A stretch of DNA of 64,000 bases from Halobacillus alkaliphilus. GTDB taxonomy: Bacteria > Bacillota > Bacilli > Bacillales > Halobacillaceae. The position numbers were made by a program, and so were the translations under genes. The stretch is from contig NZ_FOOG01000007.1 in the NCBI RefSeq assembly GCF_900113125.1, forward strand, positions 1 to 64,000. The letters run 5' to 3'. Every line of letters begins with the position of its first letter. Position 1 is the first letter of the stretch. Shown one piece after another: positions 17,381 to 26,887 of the stretch. The notes beneath the pieces are model-generated. The model saw only the letters and a list, made by a program, of their open reading frames with translations, did no database searches and was not told the origin of the DNA.

Positions 17381-20300
17381 TCATTGGACTTCAATTTTAT
17401 TAAATAGTATTTCAAATTTAGCACCTGCATTCTGCACTTGGGACCAGGTATTGCTTAATATATATATAAGAGGAATAATTCCTTCGTCATCTTGATGCCC
17501 CAGTGTTACACTCTCAAACTTCCTTAGAGAAAGCATATTGCTAAGTAAAGCCCATACGTACACTTCCCCTTCTTGATCTTGTTGTATATCCTTTATAAGA
17601 GCCCATAGTTCAGCAGGAGAAAGATGATGATTATTATTTAACGTAGTAATCCTTTGTCGTTCTACTTTGTATCTGCTTTGTTTCCATGTTCTTTCCCATT
17701 TCGAAAAGTTAGGCCGTTCTTCACTTAAGGGATGAACATAATCTAAATTTTTTATGATCTGTGAACATACATCTTGAAATGCTGAAGCAGCTATACCTTT
17801 TTTTTCTTTCTCGGCTTTTGCATGAATAAAATAAACCTTTCTCTCTCCATCTGAATCTTTTATACCTATAAAGTCTGCAATTTCATATTCCAAATCTTCA
17901 CATATTAAGTAATCTAAATCATTAAGTATATTTACAACCCTTCTGGATTCTTCAGAGTTTTCCTGATCTAGAGTTTCCCCCTGACTAGTCAAAAGGTAAA
18001 ATAATGAATTTTCATCCCAATTATCTCTATACTCCTCACTAATCTGTGATTGGATCCCTTCCTCAACTTTTCTTTTTTCTGTATATCCTTTTTCTGTTAT
18101 GTGAGTTATTCTCTCTTTTATTTGAAACTCCTTTAAAATTTTCCTTAAGGATTGCTTTTCCTTATCTAAACCGACTTTAATAAAAAAATTATGCGAATAA
18201 ATATAATTCGGTGAGTTAGTTATAATATGGAAAGATTGAGTATTGCTTAGGAACTTACTAAGACTGGTATTATCAATTAGATAAAAATTGGATTGTCCTA
18301 TTGCGCTTATATAATATTTATCTTTATCGTCGTTGAACACTATTTTATAAGAGATTTCATCCCCATTATCTGCTTTTAAAATAAAGTTGTCATCTTCTAT
18401 CATTAAAATTTTACTATTTAGAGTTATCTCGTCTTCATCTTCATTACGCAAACTTAAATTCTCATCTATATCTAACAAAATTTGACGTGGAGTAACATCT
18501 TCTGGTTTTTCTGTTACAGGAGCATATCTTTCAAAAATATTTCTACCATCCACCACTCTTTCAAACTTGGACTCTAAACTTGCTAACCATTCAAGGTATT
18601 CACTAACAGTGAAGAAAGTAGTAGAGTCTGTTATCCTTCCGTTTTTAAAACCTACATAACGGTTACGGTATTCATTATCAGAGATTAATATCTTTCCATT
18701 TGCTGTAGTTGCAAATTTATAGCGATCAGTAACACTTGGTGCAATCAAATTCATATCTTCTGCATTAAAAGTACTTCTTTTAACTTCTGTTTTGCTAATA
18801 TTACCGTTTTGGATTGAGATTTGTTTAAATTCACTACCTTCGTCATACACTTTTTCTAAAACATTTGAGTTTAAGGGATTAGAAAATTCATAAAAAAAGT
18901 GAGGGATATGATTAAAACTGTTATAAATAAAAATGTAATTATCACTCAACTTAGTTAATAACAATCCTGTTTTAGGCTCTATAAAAAATTGATCGGCTAG
19001 GTATGGAGAATCAGAATAATAAGCAAATAAGCATAAAATTAGAGAGCGACTATGATCGGGTATAATCTCAATTAAGTAGAGATCGTTATCTTCCAAATAA
19101 TTGAGGATATAGCTATGTACCTCTTCAAATGTTTTTTCTAATCCTATTTTTTGTATTAATACATTAGCCTGAAAAGGTAATTTAAGTTTTGTTAGATATT
19201 GGTTATTTTCTTGTGTGAGATTAGTATTCAATTCAATTCTGGGTAGTACTTTCCCATCTATATAAACTGCTTTGGGCTGTGAGTTTATCACTGCATTCAA
19301 ATAATTATTAAAGTCAAATGATATTAAAGATTTATCACTAGAAAGATATTCTTCAAAAATTAGATAGTTCTTCCATAATTCTTCTTGATTAGTTTTAGAG
19401 GATGACTTAAATATGATAGTTGAATACTCTTTTGTCTCCCCTCCAAACTCACTTTGTCTAAGGATTCTCCCGACTTGTTGTACTAAAGGCCTAGCATTGG
19501 AGAAACCGTCAAACAAAGCTAATATTTTAAATGAGCTATCATCCATCCCCTCAATTAATTTATATTGATGAAGCCAATAAGTATATTTTTGGCTTCTTAA
19601 GTTCTTTGGCACTTTCTTTATCATAGAATCGTCAGGATAGTTTGTTTCTGTAAATTCTTCATGTATGGAGATTACTTCCTTCTCATGGCTATTTTTTAGA
19701 TAGTTATGAGCTCTGATAATATCTTCCTTACTTTTAAAGCGAATAATTACTTTCTCGTTACTTTCTATTTCGTCACATTTCTCAATTATCTCATCTATAA
19801 AGGGTTCTAAATCATCTTGCTCAATATCAATAAAATTAGGAGTACGTATATAATTTTGTTCCATTGCGTTTGCGAGGGGAAAATTATAAATATGTTTATT
19901 ATCAATTCGTAGTTTATTTTTATCGTCTCTAATTGGAGTCGCAGTAAAAAGAATTACTTTTTTATCTAATTCCCTCAAAGCCTTTTTCCACTTCGACGCG
20001 GGTTCTTTATGCCCTTCGTCAAATAGTACTAAATCTACGCATTCTTTAAGCTTTTCAACTTTTTCTAACTCTTCATTAGATTTCATATAAGATAAAGCCT
20101 GTATTGTAGTTACATAAATATTTTGCTCATTAGCCTCCAACTTATCAGGAATATCTTTAGGAAAAATTTCAATTACTTTTTTTTGGATTATATCACTAAG
20201 CTCAAAATTATTTGAGATACCTTCCTCTAGCTCGTATAGTATGTGTTTTTTTACAGTATCTGATGATGTAACAATAAGCGTGTTTTTCACCTTTTTGTAG

Positions 20301-20494
20301 AAGTTTGCAAGCATATAAATAATTAGGGTTTTTCCAGTACCAGTAGGGAGTTTTATAAGAGCATGTTTATCAGATCTAGAATTTATATATTTTATTGCTG
20401 TATTTAATGCTTCTATTTGGAAAGATTTTAAACTCCGATTAATTAGCTCTACGTTATCCCACTGTGTTATGTATTCAAGTCTTATCGATGACAC
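17381..20494 (-). CDS. Large SF2 helicase with C-terminal nuclease-like region, probable defence protein
   Basis: A 1037-residue single-gene protein. SF2 motifs: FQIEAL (Q-type, 25-30), Walker A LPTGTGKT (49-56), DEGH (159-162), FTATP (183-187) and motif VI QQVGRILRQ near residue 340. So the motor fills roughly 1-360. The long remainder is not recognised except for a segment near 870-910 (EIADFIGIKDSDGE..VYFIHAKA), in which an acidic residue, AD-h-hxI and a hxHAK core resemble PD-(D/E)xK-type nuclease motifs of other phage-defence proteins. It has no partner gene; transcribed alone toward the CBASS operon. AT-rich like the island. Helicase call is sure; nuclease and defence role are inference from motif and location. 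Confidence 0.75.
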   Translation of the reverse strand: MSSIRLEYITQWDNVELINRSLKSFQIEALNTAIKYINSRSDKHALIKLPTGTGKTLIIYMLANFYKKVKNTLIVTSSDTVKKHILYELEEGISNNFELSDIIQKKVIEIFPKDIPDKLEANEQNIYVTTIQALSYMKSNEELEKVEKLKECVDLVLFDEGHKEPASKWKKALRELDKKVILFTATPIRDDKNKLRIDNKHIYNFPLANAMEQNYIRTPNFIDIEQDDLEPFIDEIIEKCDEIESNEKVIIRFKSKEDIIRAHNYLKNSHEKEVISIHEEFTETNYPDDSMIKKVPKNLRSQKYTYWLHQYKLIEGMDDSSFKILALFDGFSNARPLVQQVGRILRQSEFGGETKEYSTIIFKSSSKTNQEELWKNYLIFEEYLSSDKSLISFDFNNYLNAVINSQPKAVYIDGKVLPRIELNTNLTQENNQYLTKLKLPFQANVLIQKIGLEKTFEEVHSYILNYLEDNDLYLIEIIPDHSRSLILCLFAYYSDSPYLADQFFIEPKTGLLLTKLSDNYIFIYNSFNHIPHFFYEFSNPLNSNVLEKVYDEGSEFKQISIQNGNISKTEVKRSTFNAEDMNLIAPSVTDRYKFATTANGKILISDNEYRNRYVGFKNGRITDSTTFFTVSEYLEWLASLESKFERVVDGRNIFERYAPVTEKPEDVTPRQILLDIDENLSLRNEDEDEITLNSKILMIEDDNFILKADNGDEISYKIVFNDDKDKYYISAIGQSNFYLIDNTSLSKFLSNTQSFHIITNSPNYIYSHNFFIKVGLDKEKQSLRKILKEFQIKERITHITEKGYTEKRKVEEGIQSQISEEYRDNWDENSLFYLLTSQGETLDQENSEESRRVVNILNDLDYLICEDLEYEIADFIGIKDSDGERKVYFIHAKAEKEKKGIAASAFQDVCSQIIKNLDYVHPLSEERPNFSKWERTWKQSRYKVERQRITTLNNNHHLSPAELWALIKDIQQDQEGEVYVWALLSNMLSLRKFESVTLGHQDDEGIIPLIYILSNTWSQVQNAGAKFEILFNKIEVQ

Positions 20495-20866
20495 TATTAT
20501 TCCTCCAAAGTTTTTTATAATAATATAAAAATGATTTTAAAGAGATATAACCCCCAACACTATGTTTACCATAATTAGTACTTACCTTATTCTTTAATAT
20601 ATTTCATTTCTGTACTGAAATAAATTAGCTTCTTTGAAAGAATAATTTCCACATCATATCCTCCTAATATATCATTTCTTAGTTAACCGACCTTAAACCT
20701 ATTTTATCATTTTCCCCATACCAACAGAGAATTTTCCCATGAAAATTCCTTTAGGATAATATAAACCCCTGTATATTGATATGAAGATATAACAACTACT
20801 AAAAGTATTAAATATTTTGCTCCAATAAGGTGCCCCTCCAATTAACACTCCCCCTCTGACACAAGA
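20495..20866. other. AT-rich intergenic region upstream of the helicase gene
   Basis: No gene is visible. A GGAGGAA block directly before 20494 is the helicase ribosome binding site (minus strand). Several TATAAT-like hexamers occur, but in such AT-rich DNA none can be chosen. Confidence 0.4.
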
Positions 20867-20909
20867 AAAGCACTGAACCCCTTGATAACCAAGAGATTCA
20901 GCGCTTTAT
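20867..20909. terminator. Rho-independent terminator after the tRNA relic
   Basis: AAAGCACTGAA (20867-20877) pairs with TTCAGCGCTTT (20897-20907) with one mismatch. T-rich on both sides. On the minus strand it follows the tRNA-Arg relic directly, as it would after a real tRNA gene. Confidence 0.7.
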
Positions 20910-20910
20910 T

Positions 20911-20966
20911 TGATTACCAGGAGAGCATCGAACTCTTTCCTTACAGCTTAGAAGGCTGTTGCTCTA
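20911..20966 (-). other. tRNA-Arg(UCU) 3' relic, possible old attachment site
   Basis: The minus strand reads TAGAGCA, then a perfect anticodon arm ACAGC-CTTCTAA-GCTGT (anticodon UCU), a short variable loop, and a T arm AAGAG-TTCGATG-CTCTC (four of five pairs), then CTGGTAATCA where the acceptor strand and 3' end would be. The 5' half (acceptor, D stem) is missing; upstream bases are unrelated AT-rich DNA. A 3' tRNA fragment at the edge of an AT-rich island is what tyrosine-recombinase integration in a tRNA gene leaves behind. No integrase and no second copy were found in the window. Confidence 0.55.
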
Positions 20967-21112
20967 AATATGTTTAAACTAGAATAGAAATGGTGGAACT
21001 TCATATATGCAATCTAATATCTTAATCCTTCTAATAGCCAAAAAACAATTATTAATGAGTTTTTATAAAAATAATTTTCATTTTCTGGTTGCAACATTAA
21101 AGAAGATCCTTC

Positions 21113-22390
21113 CTATTTCTCTCCACACCAGCGCAAAATAAAATCAGCAATCGTATGCGTCACTTCCTTCAAACTCTCAAGCTCAATATATTCATTTGGA
21201 GCATGCATATCCCCACCACTCGGCCCATAACAAGTAGCCGGAATATTAAACTCCCCAAACGCACGCAGATCCGTAGTTGCGGTAAACGCCAGATCTTCTA
21301 CTTGTTTACCGGTTACCGAATAATGCGAGGCAGCCATTCCCTCCATAATCTCTTCCTCCTTCGAGATGGTATAGCCTGGGGCTGAGAAACCATAAAACGT
21401 AACTTCCGGCTTCGCTTCTTTCAGCCAATCATCCTTTTCAGCAGCAGCCAACAGCCACTGCTCGACCTCTTTTTTTACATCTTCCGGATCAGTTCCTGGA
21501 TAGAAGCCGACTCGCGCTTCAAACGTACATTTGGTCGGCACGCTGGATGCCCAGTTTCCTCCTGCAATCAGCCCAACACTGACGTTGAGCGGATGAGGAT
21601 GATGTTCAAAATCTGTATGTTTCGGCCGGTTATTAATGTGCTCACGGTACTCCATCAGCGATTCCATCAGTATATTCGCTTTCATAATCGCATTTTGTGC
21701 GCTCTCCGCCCTTTCAACGTGTGCGCCTGCTCCTTTTACTTTCACTCGAATCCATATAACACCTACCTGGGAGGTTATCAAACGAGATTGCGTAGGTTCC
21801 GGGATAAGCGCTCCATCTGCCGCGTATCCCTGATCTAGTAAAGCCAGTGCGCCGTTCCCGGTACATTCCTCTTCAATGACACTCTGTATTTGCAGATCTG
21901 CACCGAGTTCGATGCCAGATTCACGGAGAGCTTTAACAGCCATAATGATAGCCGCAAATCCGCCTTTCATATCCAGAATCCCTCGGCCGTACATTTTTCC
22001 GTCTTTAATCACCGGCGAATAGGGCGGAGTTTCCCATTGGTCTACGGGTTCGGCACTTACCACGTCCATATGGCTTTGCAGGATCAGGCTTTTTCCTTTT
22101 TTCGGTCCGTTATTTTTCCATTCTCCTACCACTACTGGGCGATCTTCATAGGACCATTCGGGTTCACCGAAGTTTTCATACTTTCTCAAACGGTCCGGAT
22201 CGACCGTGATCGCTTCTGTCTCCAGCCCCATATCCTGTAAGTAGTTATAAACAAACTGTTGAACGCCTTTTTCATTTCCTAATGTACTGGGAAAACTTCC
22301 GAGCGTCTTCAAGAACAGCTTTTCTTCTTCCCATAATTCCTCGATTTTATTACGCGCAAGCTCGTTGCTGGTTGCCATAAATAAGTTCAC
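21113..22390 (-). CDS. M20-family deacylase (ArgE/DapE type)
   Basis: A 425-residue metallopeptidase-fold amidohydrolase. Zinc/catalytic residues are visible in QSHMDVV (His), GRGILDMKGG (bridging Asp), VIEEECTGNG (Glu base and ligand) and near the C-terminus GPSGGDMHAPNEYI (His). Family members remove acyl groups from amino acids or diamines (acetylornithine, succinyl-DAP) in the cytoplasm. No other arg or dap gene is near. It is the last of six minus-strand genes with a carbamoylase-type M20 enzyme, a symporter and GABA-type enzymes, so a catabolic role on an N-acylated amine or amino acid is more likely than biosynthesis. Substrate not known. Confidence 0.85.
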   Translation of the reverse strand: MNLFMATSNELARNKIEELWEEEKLFLKTLGSFPSTLGNEKGVQQFVYNYLQDMGLETEAITVDPDRLRKYENFGEPEWSYEDRPVVVGEWKNNGPKKGKSLILQSHMDVVSAEPVDQWETPPYSPVIKDGKMYGRGILDMKGGFAAIIMAVKALRESGIELGADLQIQSVIEEECTGNGALALLDQGYAADGALIPEPTQSRLITSQVGVIWIRVKVKGAGAHVERAESAQNAIMKANILMESLMEYREHINNRPKHTDFEHHPHPLNVSVGLIAGGNWASSVPTKCTFEARVGFYPGTDPEDVKKEVEQWLLAAAEKDDWLKEAKPEVTFYGFSAPGYTISKEEEIMEGMAASHYSVTGKQVEDLAFTATTDLRAFGEFNIPATCYGPSGGDMHAPNEYIELESLKEVTHTIADFILRWCGEK

Positions 22391-22405
22391 ACCTTACTTC
22401 GGTTT

Positions 22406-23632
22406 TTATTCATTGGATAATGTAAGTACCGTTTGATAGAGCGTATTGGCTCCGCTCACAATATCTTTATCCAGTGTCAATTCGCTAGGTACATGGCTTT
22501 TGCCGTTTACGCTCGGCACAAAGATCATGGCCGTGGGGCCGAGATTGTGAACGTACTTGGCATCATGGCCGGCACCGCTAAGCATTCTTTTTGAAGAATA
22601 CCCCAGTTCTATCGCACTGTTCTCTATAACTTCGGTAATACTGCGGTCAAAATCAATTTTTTCGGTTTCCCACAGTTCCTTCATTTCCTCGCCTACGTCT
22701 CTGTCCTCACTGACACGGCGTATCGTGTTTTTGGTTTCTTTCAAAGCTTCCTTTCGAAGATCATCATTGGTACTTCGGATATCTACGGTAAAATGAGCTT
22801 CGCCAGGAACACAATTGACAGAGTTTGGTGACACAGAAATCTTGCCCACGGTCACGGTAACGTCCGTAGTCGCAATCTCTTTTTCTAGTTGATTCATTAT
22901 TTCTGCAGCGGCCATCAAGGCGTCTTTCCGTAAGTGCATCGGGGTCGGACCGGCATGATCCGCTTCCCCCGTAAGAGTCACTTCCAGCCAGCTTATGCCT
23001 TGAACCCCTTCCACCACGCCAATCTGTATGTTTTCATCTTCAAGAATGGGACCCTGTTCTATATGAAGTTCTAGAAAGGAATGAAAGTCACTGAGTCGGT
23101 TTTCTTCTTTTCCTTTGTATCCGATCCTTTCTAGTTCTTCTAGAAAACTATAACCCTCTGCATCTTTTCTACTATACACATACTCTTGATCGAACACCCC
23201 GGCTATGGCGCCGGACCCGAGCATAGGAGGTTCAAACCTGGCGCCTTCTTCGTTCGTGAAATTCACGATCTCCAGCGGCCGTTCGGTTTCGATACCATTA
23301 TCATTTAAGGTTTGAACCACTTCTAAAGCTAACAGCACTCCGAGGACGCCATCGAATCGGCCCCCTTCCGGCTGAGTATCCAGGTGAGATCCAAGTACCA
23401 CAGGAAGGAGGTCTTGCTTTCCTTCCCTTCTGGCATACATATTCCCTAAGTCGTCCACCCGTAACGTTAATCCTGCTTCTTTACACCAATCTTTATATAT
23501 ATTTCTCATCTCTTGATCTTTATCTGAAAGAGCCAGTCGCCTCAGGCCATTTTGTGGTATAGCTCCTGTTTCTGAACTTTTGGAAAGCATACGGAAGAGT
23601 CTCTCTTCATTAATGGTGTTCACGTTTTCCAT
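22406..23632 (-). CDS. Zn-dependent hydantoinase/carbamoylase-family amidase (M20)
   Basis: A 408-residue M20 peptidase-fold enzyme of the N-carbamoyl-amino-acid hydrolase / allantoate amidohydrolase / beta-ureidopropionase group. Metal residues appear in LGSHLDTQPEGGRFDG (His, Asp), NEEGARFEPP (Glu), LELHIEQGP (His) and AGHDAKYVH with SHVPSE near the C-terminus. It hydrolyses an N-carbamoyl or similar amide, releasing the amine. It is 15 bp from the next M20 gene and 20 bp from the symporter, in one operon with an aminotransferase and a semialdehyde dehydrogenase; N-carbamoyl-beta-alanine or an N-acyl-GABA are possible substrates, but the sequence does not decide. Confidence 0.85.
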   Translation of the reverse strand: MENVNTINEERLFRMLSKSSETGAIPQNGLRRLALSDKDQEMRNIYKDWCKEAGLTLRVDDLGNMYARREGKQDLLPVVLGSHLDTQPEGGRFDGVLGVLLALEVVQTLNDNGIETERPLEIVNFTNEEGARFEPPMLGSGAIAGVFDQEYVYSRKDAEGYSFLEELERIGYKGKEENRLSDFHSFLELHIEQGPILEDENIQIGVVEGVQGISWLEVTLTGEADHAGPTPMHLRKDALMAAAEIMNQLEKEIATTDVTVTVGKISVSPNSVNCVPGEAHFTVDIRSTNDDLRKEALKETKNTIRRVSEDRDVGEEMKELWETEKIDFDRSITEVIENSAIELGYSSKRMLSGAGHDAKYVHNLGPTAMIFVPSVNGKSHVPSELTLDKDIVSGANTLYQTVLTLSNE

Positions 23633-23652
23633 CTCACTTTCTCACTAGATTA

Positions 23653-25245
23653 TTAGAGTCCGAGTTTTATGAAGAAGTATCCCCATACCACGACGGATAT
23701 GAACGTAAATAATACAGAAACGGTAATCAGCTGTTTGTACTGCTTTTTGATCTTTTGCAGACCATCCGGCTGTTTCAAGAATTCCTTGATGGTTATAGAC
23801 GCCATACCGGAACGCTTCATCTCTGCGTAATAATTCAGTTCATGAGCGTTCGGTTTCGTTACCATCCCTGCACCAATAAGAGATACTACGGAAACAAGCA
23901 GCGCCAGCATCAGTTCGTCCATACCGGTTGGCAGCGTCATGATTCCTGCTCTGATCAACTCCCCAAATAGGAGAAACGAAGCGACTCCGGATACCATGCT
24001 GATCATAGCCGCTTTGCTGTTCATTTTCTTCCATTCAAAAGATGCCACGATCGTCGGCAGCCATCCAACCGCAAAGATGGAACCTGCATAAATGGAAATC
24101 CAGTAAATCGCGGAAGGACGAGCAAGCGCAATCGCGCAGATGACTACCGCTACGATAAGCTGTCCAATTCGTGCTGCTTTCAGGCTCTGTTTTTCATTAA
24201 GTTCTTTTTCAAACAGTCTTTCGTACAAATCCCTGGATAAAGCGAAACCTACCAAGACAAATAACGTAGAAGCTGTGGACATAATCGAAGCCATGAGTGC
24301 AGCCAGTCCTACACCTGCCACTGCGGGAGGTGTGAATTCCATAAACCCGACGATCATTGCATTATCCGTAGGCGTAATGCCCGGCTGAAGTACTTGCATA
24401 CCGCCCGCTGCAATGAAAACAGTCAACTGCATGAAAGGTGCGAAAAAGACTCCGATAATCGCTGTTTTTAAAATGACGAAATCATTTTTAGCTGGGAATA
24501 CCCGGGATACGAGCGCTGGCATACAGGCAAAGAACAGAATCCATACAAGAAACTGCGAGATTGACCATCCAATTGACCGTTCTTCCGTACCGCCGATCGT
24601 CCAGTAATTCGGCATCGTTTCGGATAGACCTTTCATTTGTTCAAATCCAGCCTGACCGATGATCATCGGAGCAATCACGATGGAAATCGCAAGCATCGTG
24701 AAGAACATGATCGTATCCGTCACGACCACACCATACATCCCGCCAAAGGCTGTAAAGGCAATTAACGCAATCGTGAACAAGACAATCAATAATTGAAAAT
24801 TAATTCCTGTTATTTCGCTGAGTACCAGTCCAGCTCCAATAAACTGGATCACTCCGTACCCCACGAGTCCTACAATCATAATAATAATAGCAATAATGCT
24901 GACCCACTTGCTGTTAAATCGCTTATCAAAGAAGTCCGGCATCGTCTTACAACCTAAAGCCTTCATTTTTCTTCCCATATAGACGACAGCGATCAGGGTT
25001 CCAAGCCAGGCACCAAATGATCCGAGTGTCGCAATAACCAGAGGACCTTCTTTATAAGATTGGCCCGCAATTCCGAGCAACGTAGCAGCACTGAGATACG
25101 TAGCTGCAAGTGTACCGACAATCAGAATAGTCGAGCCTCTTCCTCCCATGGTATAAAAGTCATCACTGTTTTTTACATAACGGCTGATGAAAGCTCCTAC
25201 AACTACATAAAGTAATAAAACGAGCGCAAATATCGTAATGGCCAT
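23653..25245 (-). CDS. Sodium:solute symporter (SSS family)
   Basis: A 530-residue, 13-TM SSS-family transporter. The N-terminus (VVVGAFISRYVKNSDDFYTM followed by GGRGST) and AATYLSAATLLGIAGQSYKEG carry the family's core TM1-TM2 pattern. AALMASIMSTASTLFVLVGF around residues 320-340 is the conserved TM8 block with the Na2-site serines. It would import the substrate of the adjacent amidases with sodium. Lies 15 bp after a small membrane protein gene that is probably its partner, and in the gabD/gabT operon. Substrate unknown; panthothenate/proline-type SSS proteins are the closest in style. Confidence 0.88.
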   Translation of the reverse strand: MAITIFALVLLLYVVVGAFISRYVKNSDDFYTMGGRGSTILIVGTLAATYLSAATLLGIAGQSYKEGPLVIATLGSFGAWLGTLIAVVYMGRKMKALGCKTMPDFFDKRFNSKWVSIIAIIIMIVGLVGYGVIQFIGAGLVLSEITGINFQLLIVLFTIALIAFTAFGGMYGVVVTDTIMFFTMLAISIVIAPMIIGQAGFEQMKGLSETMPNYWTIGGTEERSIGWSISQFLVWILFFACMPALVSRVFPAKNDFVILKTAIIGVFFAPFMQLTVFIAAGGMQVLQPGITPTDNAMIVGFMEFTPPAVAGVGLAALMASIMSTASTLFVLVGFALSRDLYERLFEKELNEKQSLKAARIGQLIVAVVICAIALARPSAIYWISIYAGSIFAVGWLPTIVASFEWKKMNSKAAMISMVSGVASFLLFGELIRAGIMTLPTGMDELMLALLVSVVSLIGAGMVTKPNAHELNYYAEMKRSGMASITIKEFLKQPDGLQKIKKQYKQLITVSVLFTFISVVVWGYFFIKLGL

Positions 25246-25260
25246 ATAGATTCCCCTCTA

Positions 25261-25440
25261 TTATATATTACTGTTGATTCGTTTTTCTTCCGATTCCGTG
25301 TTCTCTTCCTGCTTCTCTTTCTTCTCCATCTCTTTGATGACAGGAAGGTATTGCTTTCTCAGAATGGCAATGACAACAATCGAAGATATGACTGTCACCA
25401 GCGTTGCGTTAATAAATAATATTAAAATTTCAACATTCAT
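25261..25440 (-). CDS. Small single-TM protein next to the symporter
   Basis: A 59-residue frame with a strong ribosome binding site (GGAGGT) before its ATG. One N-terminal transmembrane helix (MNVEILILFINATLVTVISS continuing IVVIAIL) is followed by a charged Lys/Glu-rich tail. It lies between the semialdehyde dehydrogenase and symporter genes in the same operon. A similar small membrane gene precedes the second SSS symporter near 45 kb, which suggests a small accessory subunit of the transporter, as known for some bacterial symporters. Function is inferred from position only. Confidence 0.7.
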   Translation of the reverse strand: MNVEILILFINATLVTVISSIVVIAILRKQYLPVIKEMEKKEKQEENTESEEKRINSNI

Positions 25441-25471
25441 GGTCTTACCTCCATGTTAAGAATCTAGAAAA

Positions 25472-26866
25472 CTATTCAATGCCTCCAATAGACAGATACT
25501 TCGTTTCAATGTAAGGTTCGATCCCCTCAGGACCACCCTCGCGTCCAATGCCGCTCTCTTTCATACCGCCGAACGGCGCATGAGCGGCAGACGGTGCACC
25601 ATCATTCCAGCCGAGAATCCCGAACTTCAGATTCTCCTGGTAGTAGATACCGGTTCGATAATCATTCGTGAAAAAGTAAGCGGCCAGTCCGAACGGTGTA
25701 TTGTTGGCAATTTCCACTGCTTCTTCGTTTTCGCGGAAAGTCGTCAGTGGAATTACCGGGCCAAACGTTTCCTCCTGCATGATGCTCATGCCTTCCCCAA
25801 CGTTTTCGAGGACAGTCGGATGTACAAAATAATAGCCTTTTTCATCATCCTTATCATATTTATGGCCGTAGAGAACGTTTGCCCCCTTACCAACGGCATC
25901 TTCAATTTGAGTATGTATCTTTTCATACCCAGTTGCATTAATCACCGGGCCAACATCCGTCTGCTCGACCAATCCATTTCCAACCTTCAGCTCTTTGACG
26001 CGTGCGGTTAGCTTCTCTGAAAACTCATCCGCTATGGCTTCGTGGACGAGCACTCGATTCGCACAGATACATGTCTGTCCGGCGTTTCGGAACTTCGAAG
26101 CAAGCGTCTGTTCGACAGCAAAATCAATGTCGGCATCTTTTGCCACGATGAGCGGAGCATGTCCTCCTAGTTCCATCGATACGTGCTTCATGGTCGCCGC
26201 ACTATTTTTCATTAATAATTTTCCAACGGGTGTGGATCCGGTGAAGGTAATTTTACGGACGAGTGGACTATCTGTGAAAATTGGTCCAACATCTGCCCCG
26301 TACCCATTCACGTATTGAACCACATTTTCCGGGATTCCAACTTCATGCGCTAATTGGACAAGTCTAATCGTCGTAAGCGGCGTTTCTTCGGCAGGCTTCA
26401 CAACGAATGTGCATCCTGCAGCTAACGCAGGAGCAGCCTTTCTCGTCATCATCGCGGCCGGGAAGTTCCACGGCGTGATGGCAGCCACAAGCCCGACAGG
26501 CTCTTTGGTTACAACAATACGTTTGGATTCTGAGTGAGAAGGAATCGTTCGGCCATAGATTCGTTTCGCTTCTTCCGCATACCAATCGATATAGCTTGCC
26601 GCATAGGCGACTTCTCCCCGTGATTCTTTAAGCGGCTTTCCGCTTTCAAGCGTCATTACTTCCGCCAGCTGTTCCGTTTCCTCTTTAATTTTTGCCGACC
26701 ATTTTTTTAGTAGATTAGACCGCTCATGGGCATTCACCTTTGACCAAGATTTGAAGGCCTCATCCCCCTGCTTTAAAGCTTTTTCAATATCTGCAGCTGA
26801 GGTAACATCTACCTCTTTTAAAATATTCCCGGTAGCCGGATTTTTCACTTGGATCGTATTCCCCAT
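25472..26866 (-). CDS. gabD: NAD(P)-dependent succinate-semialdehyde dehydrogenase
   Basis: A 464-residue aldehyde dehydrogenase: [20 protein letters not shown] (nucleotide-side motif), [11 protein letters not shown], the [11 protein letters not shown] glutamate motif, and the GQTCICANR block with the catalytic Cys near residue 280. It oxidises succinate semialdehyde, the product of the adjacent aminotransferase, to succinate. Gene order gabT-gabD with a divergent GabR-type regulator matches B. subtilis except that symporter and amidase genes follow. If the operon handles beta-alanine, malonate semialdehyde would be the substrate instead. Starts 21 bp after gabT. Confidence 0.9.
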   Translation of the reverse strand: MGNTIQVKNPATGNILKEVDVTSAADIEKALKQGDEAFKSWSKVNAHERSNLLKKWSAKIKEETEQLAEVMTLESGKPLKESRGEVAYAASYIDWYAEEAKRIYGRTIPSHSESKRIVVTKEPVGLVAAITPWNFPAAMMTRKAAPALAAGCTFVVKPAEETPLTTIRLVQLAHEVGIPENVVQYVNGYGADVGPIFTDSPLVRKITFTGSTPVGKLLMKNSAATMKHVSMELGGHAPLIVAKDADIDFAVEQTLASKFRNAGQTCICANRVLVHEAIADEFSEKLTARVKELKVGNGLVEQTDVGPVINATGYEKIHTQIEDAVGKGANVLYGHKYDKDDEKGYYFVHPTVLENVGEGMSIMQEETFGPVIPLTTFRENEEAVEIANNTPFGLAAYFFTNDYRTGIYYQENLKFGILGWNDGAPSAAHAPFGGMKESGIGREGGPEGIEPYIETKYLSIGGIE

Positions 26867-26887
26867 AATGCCTCTTCCTTTCCTATA

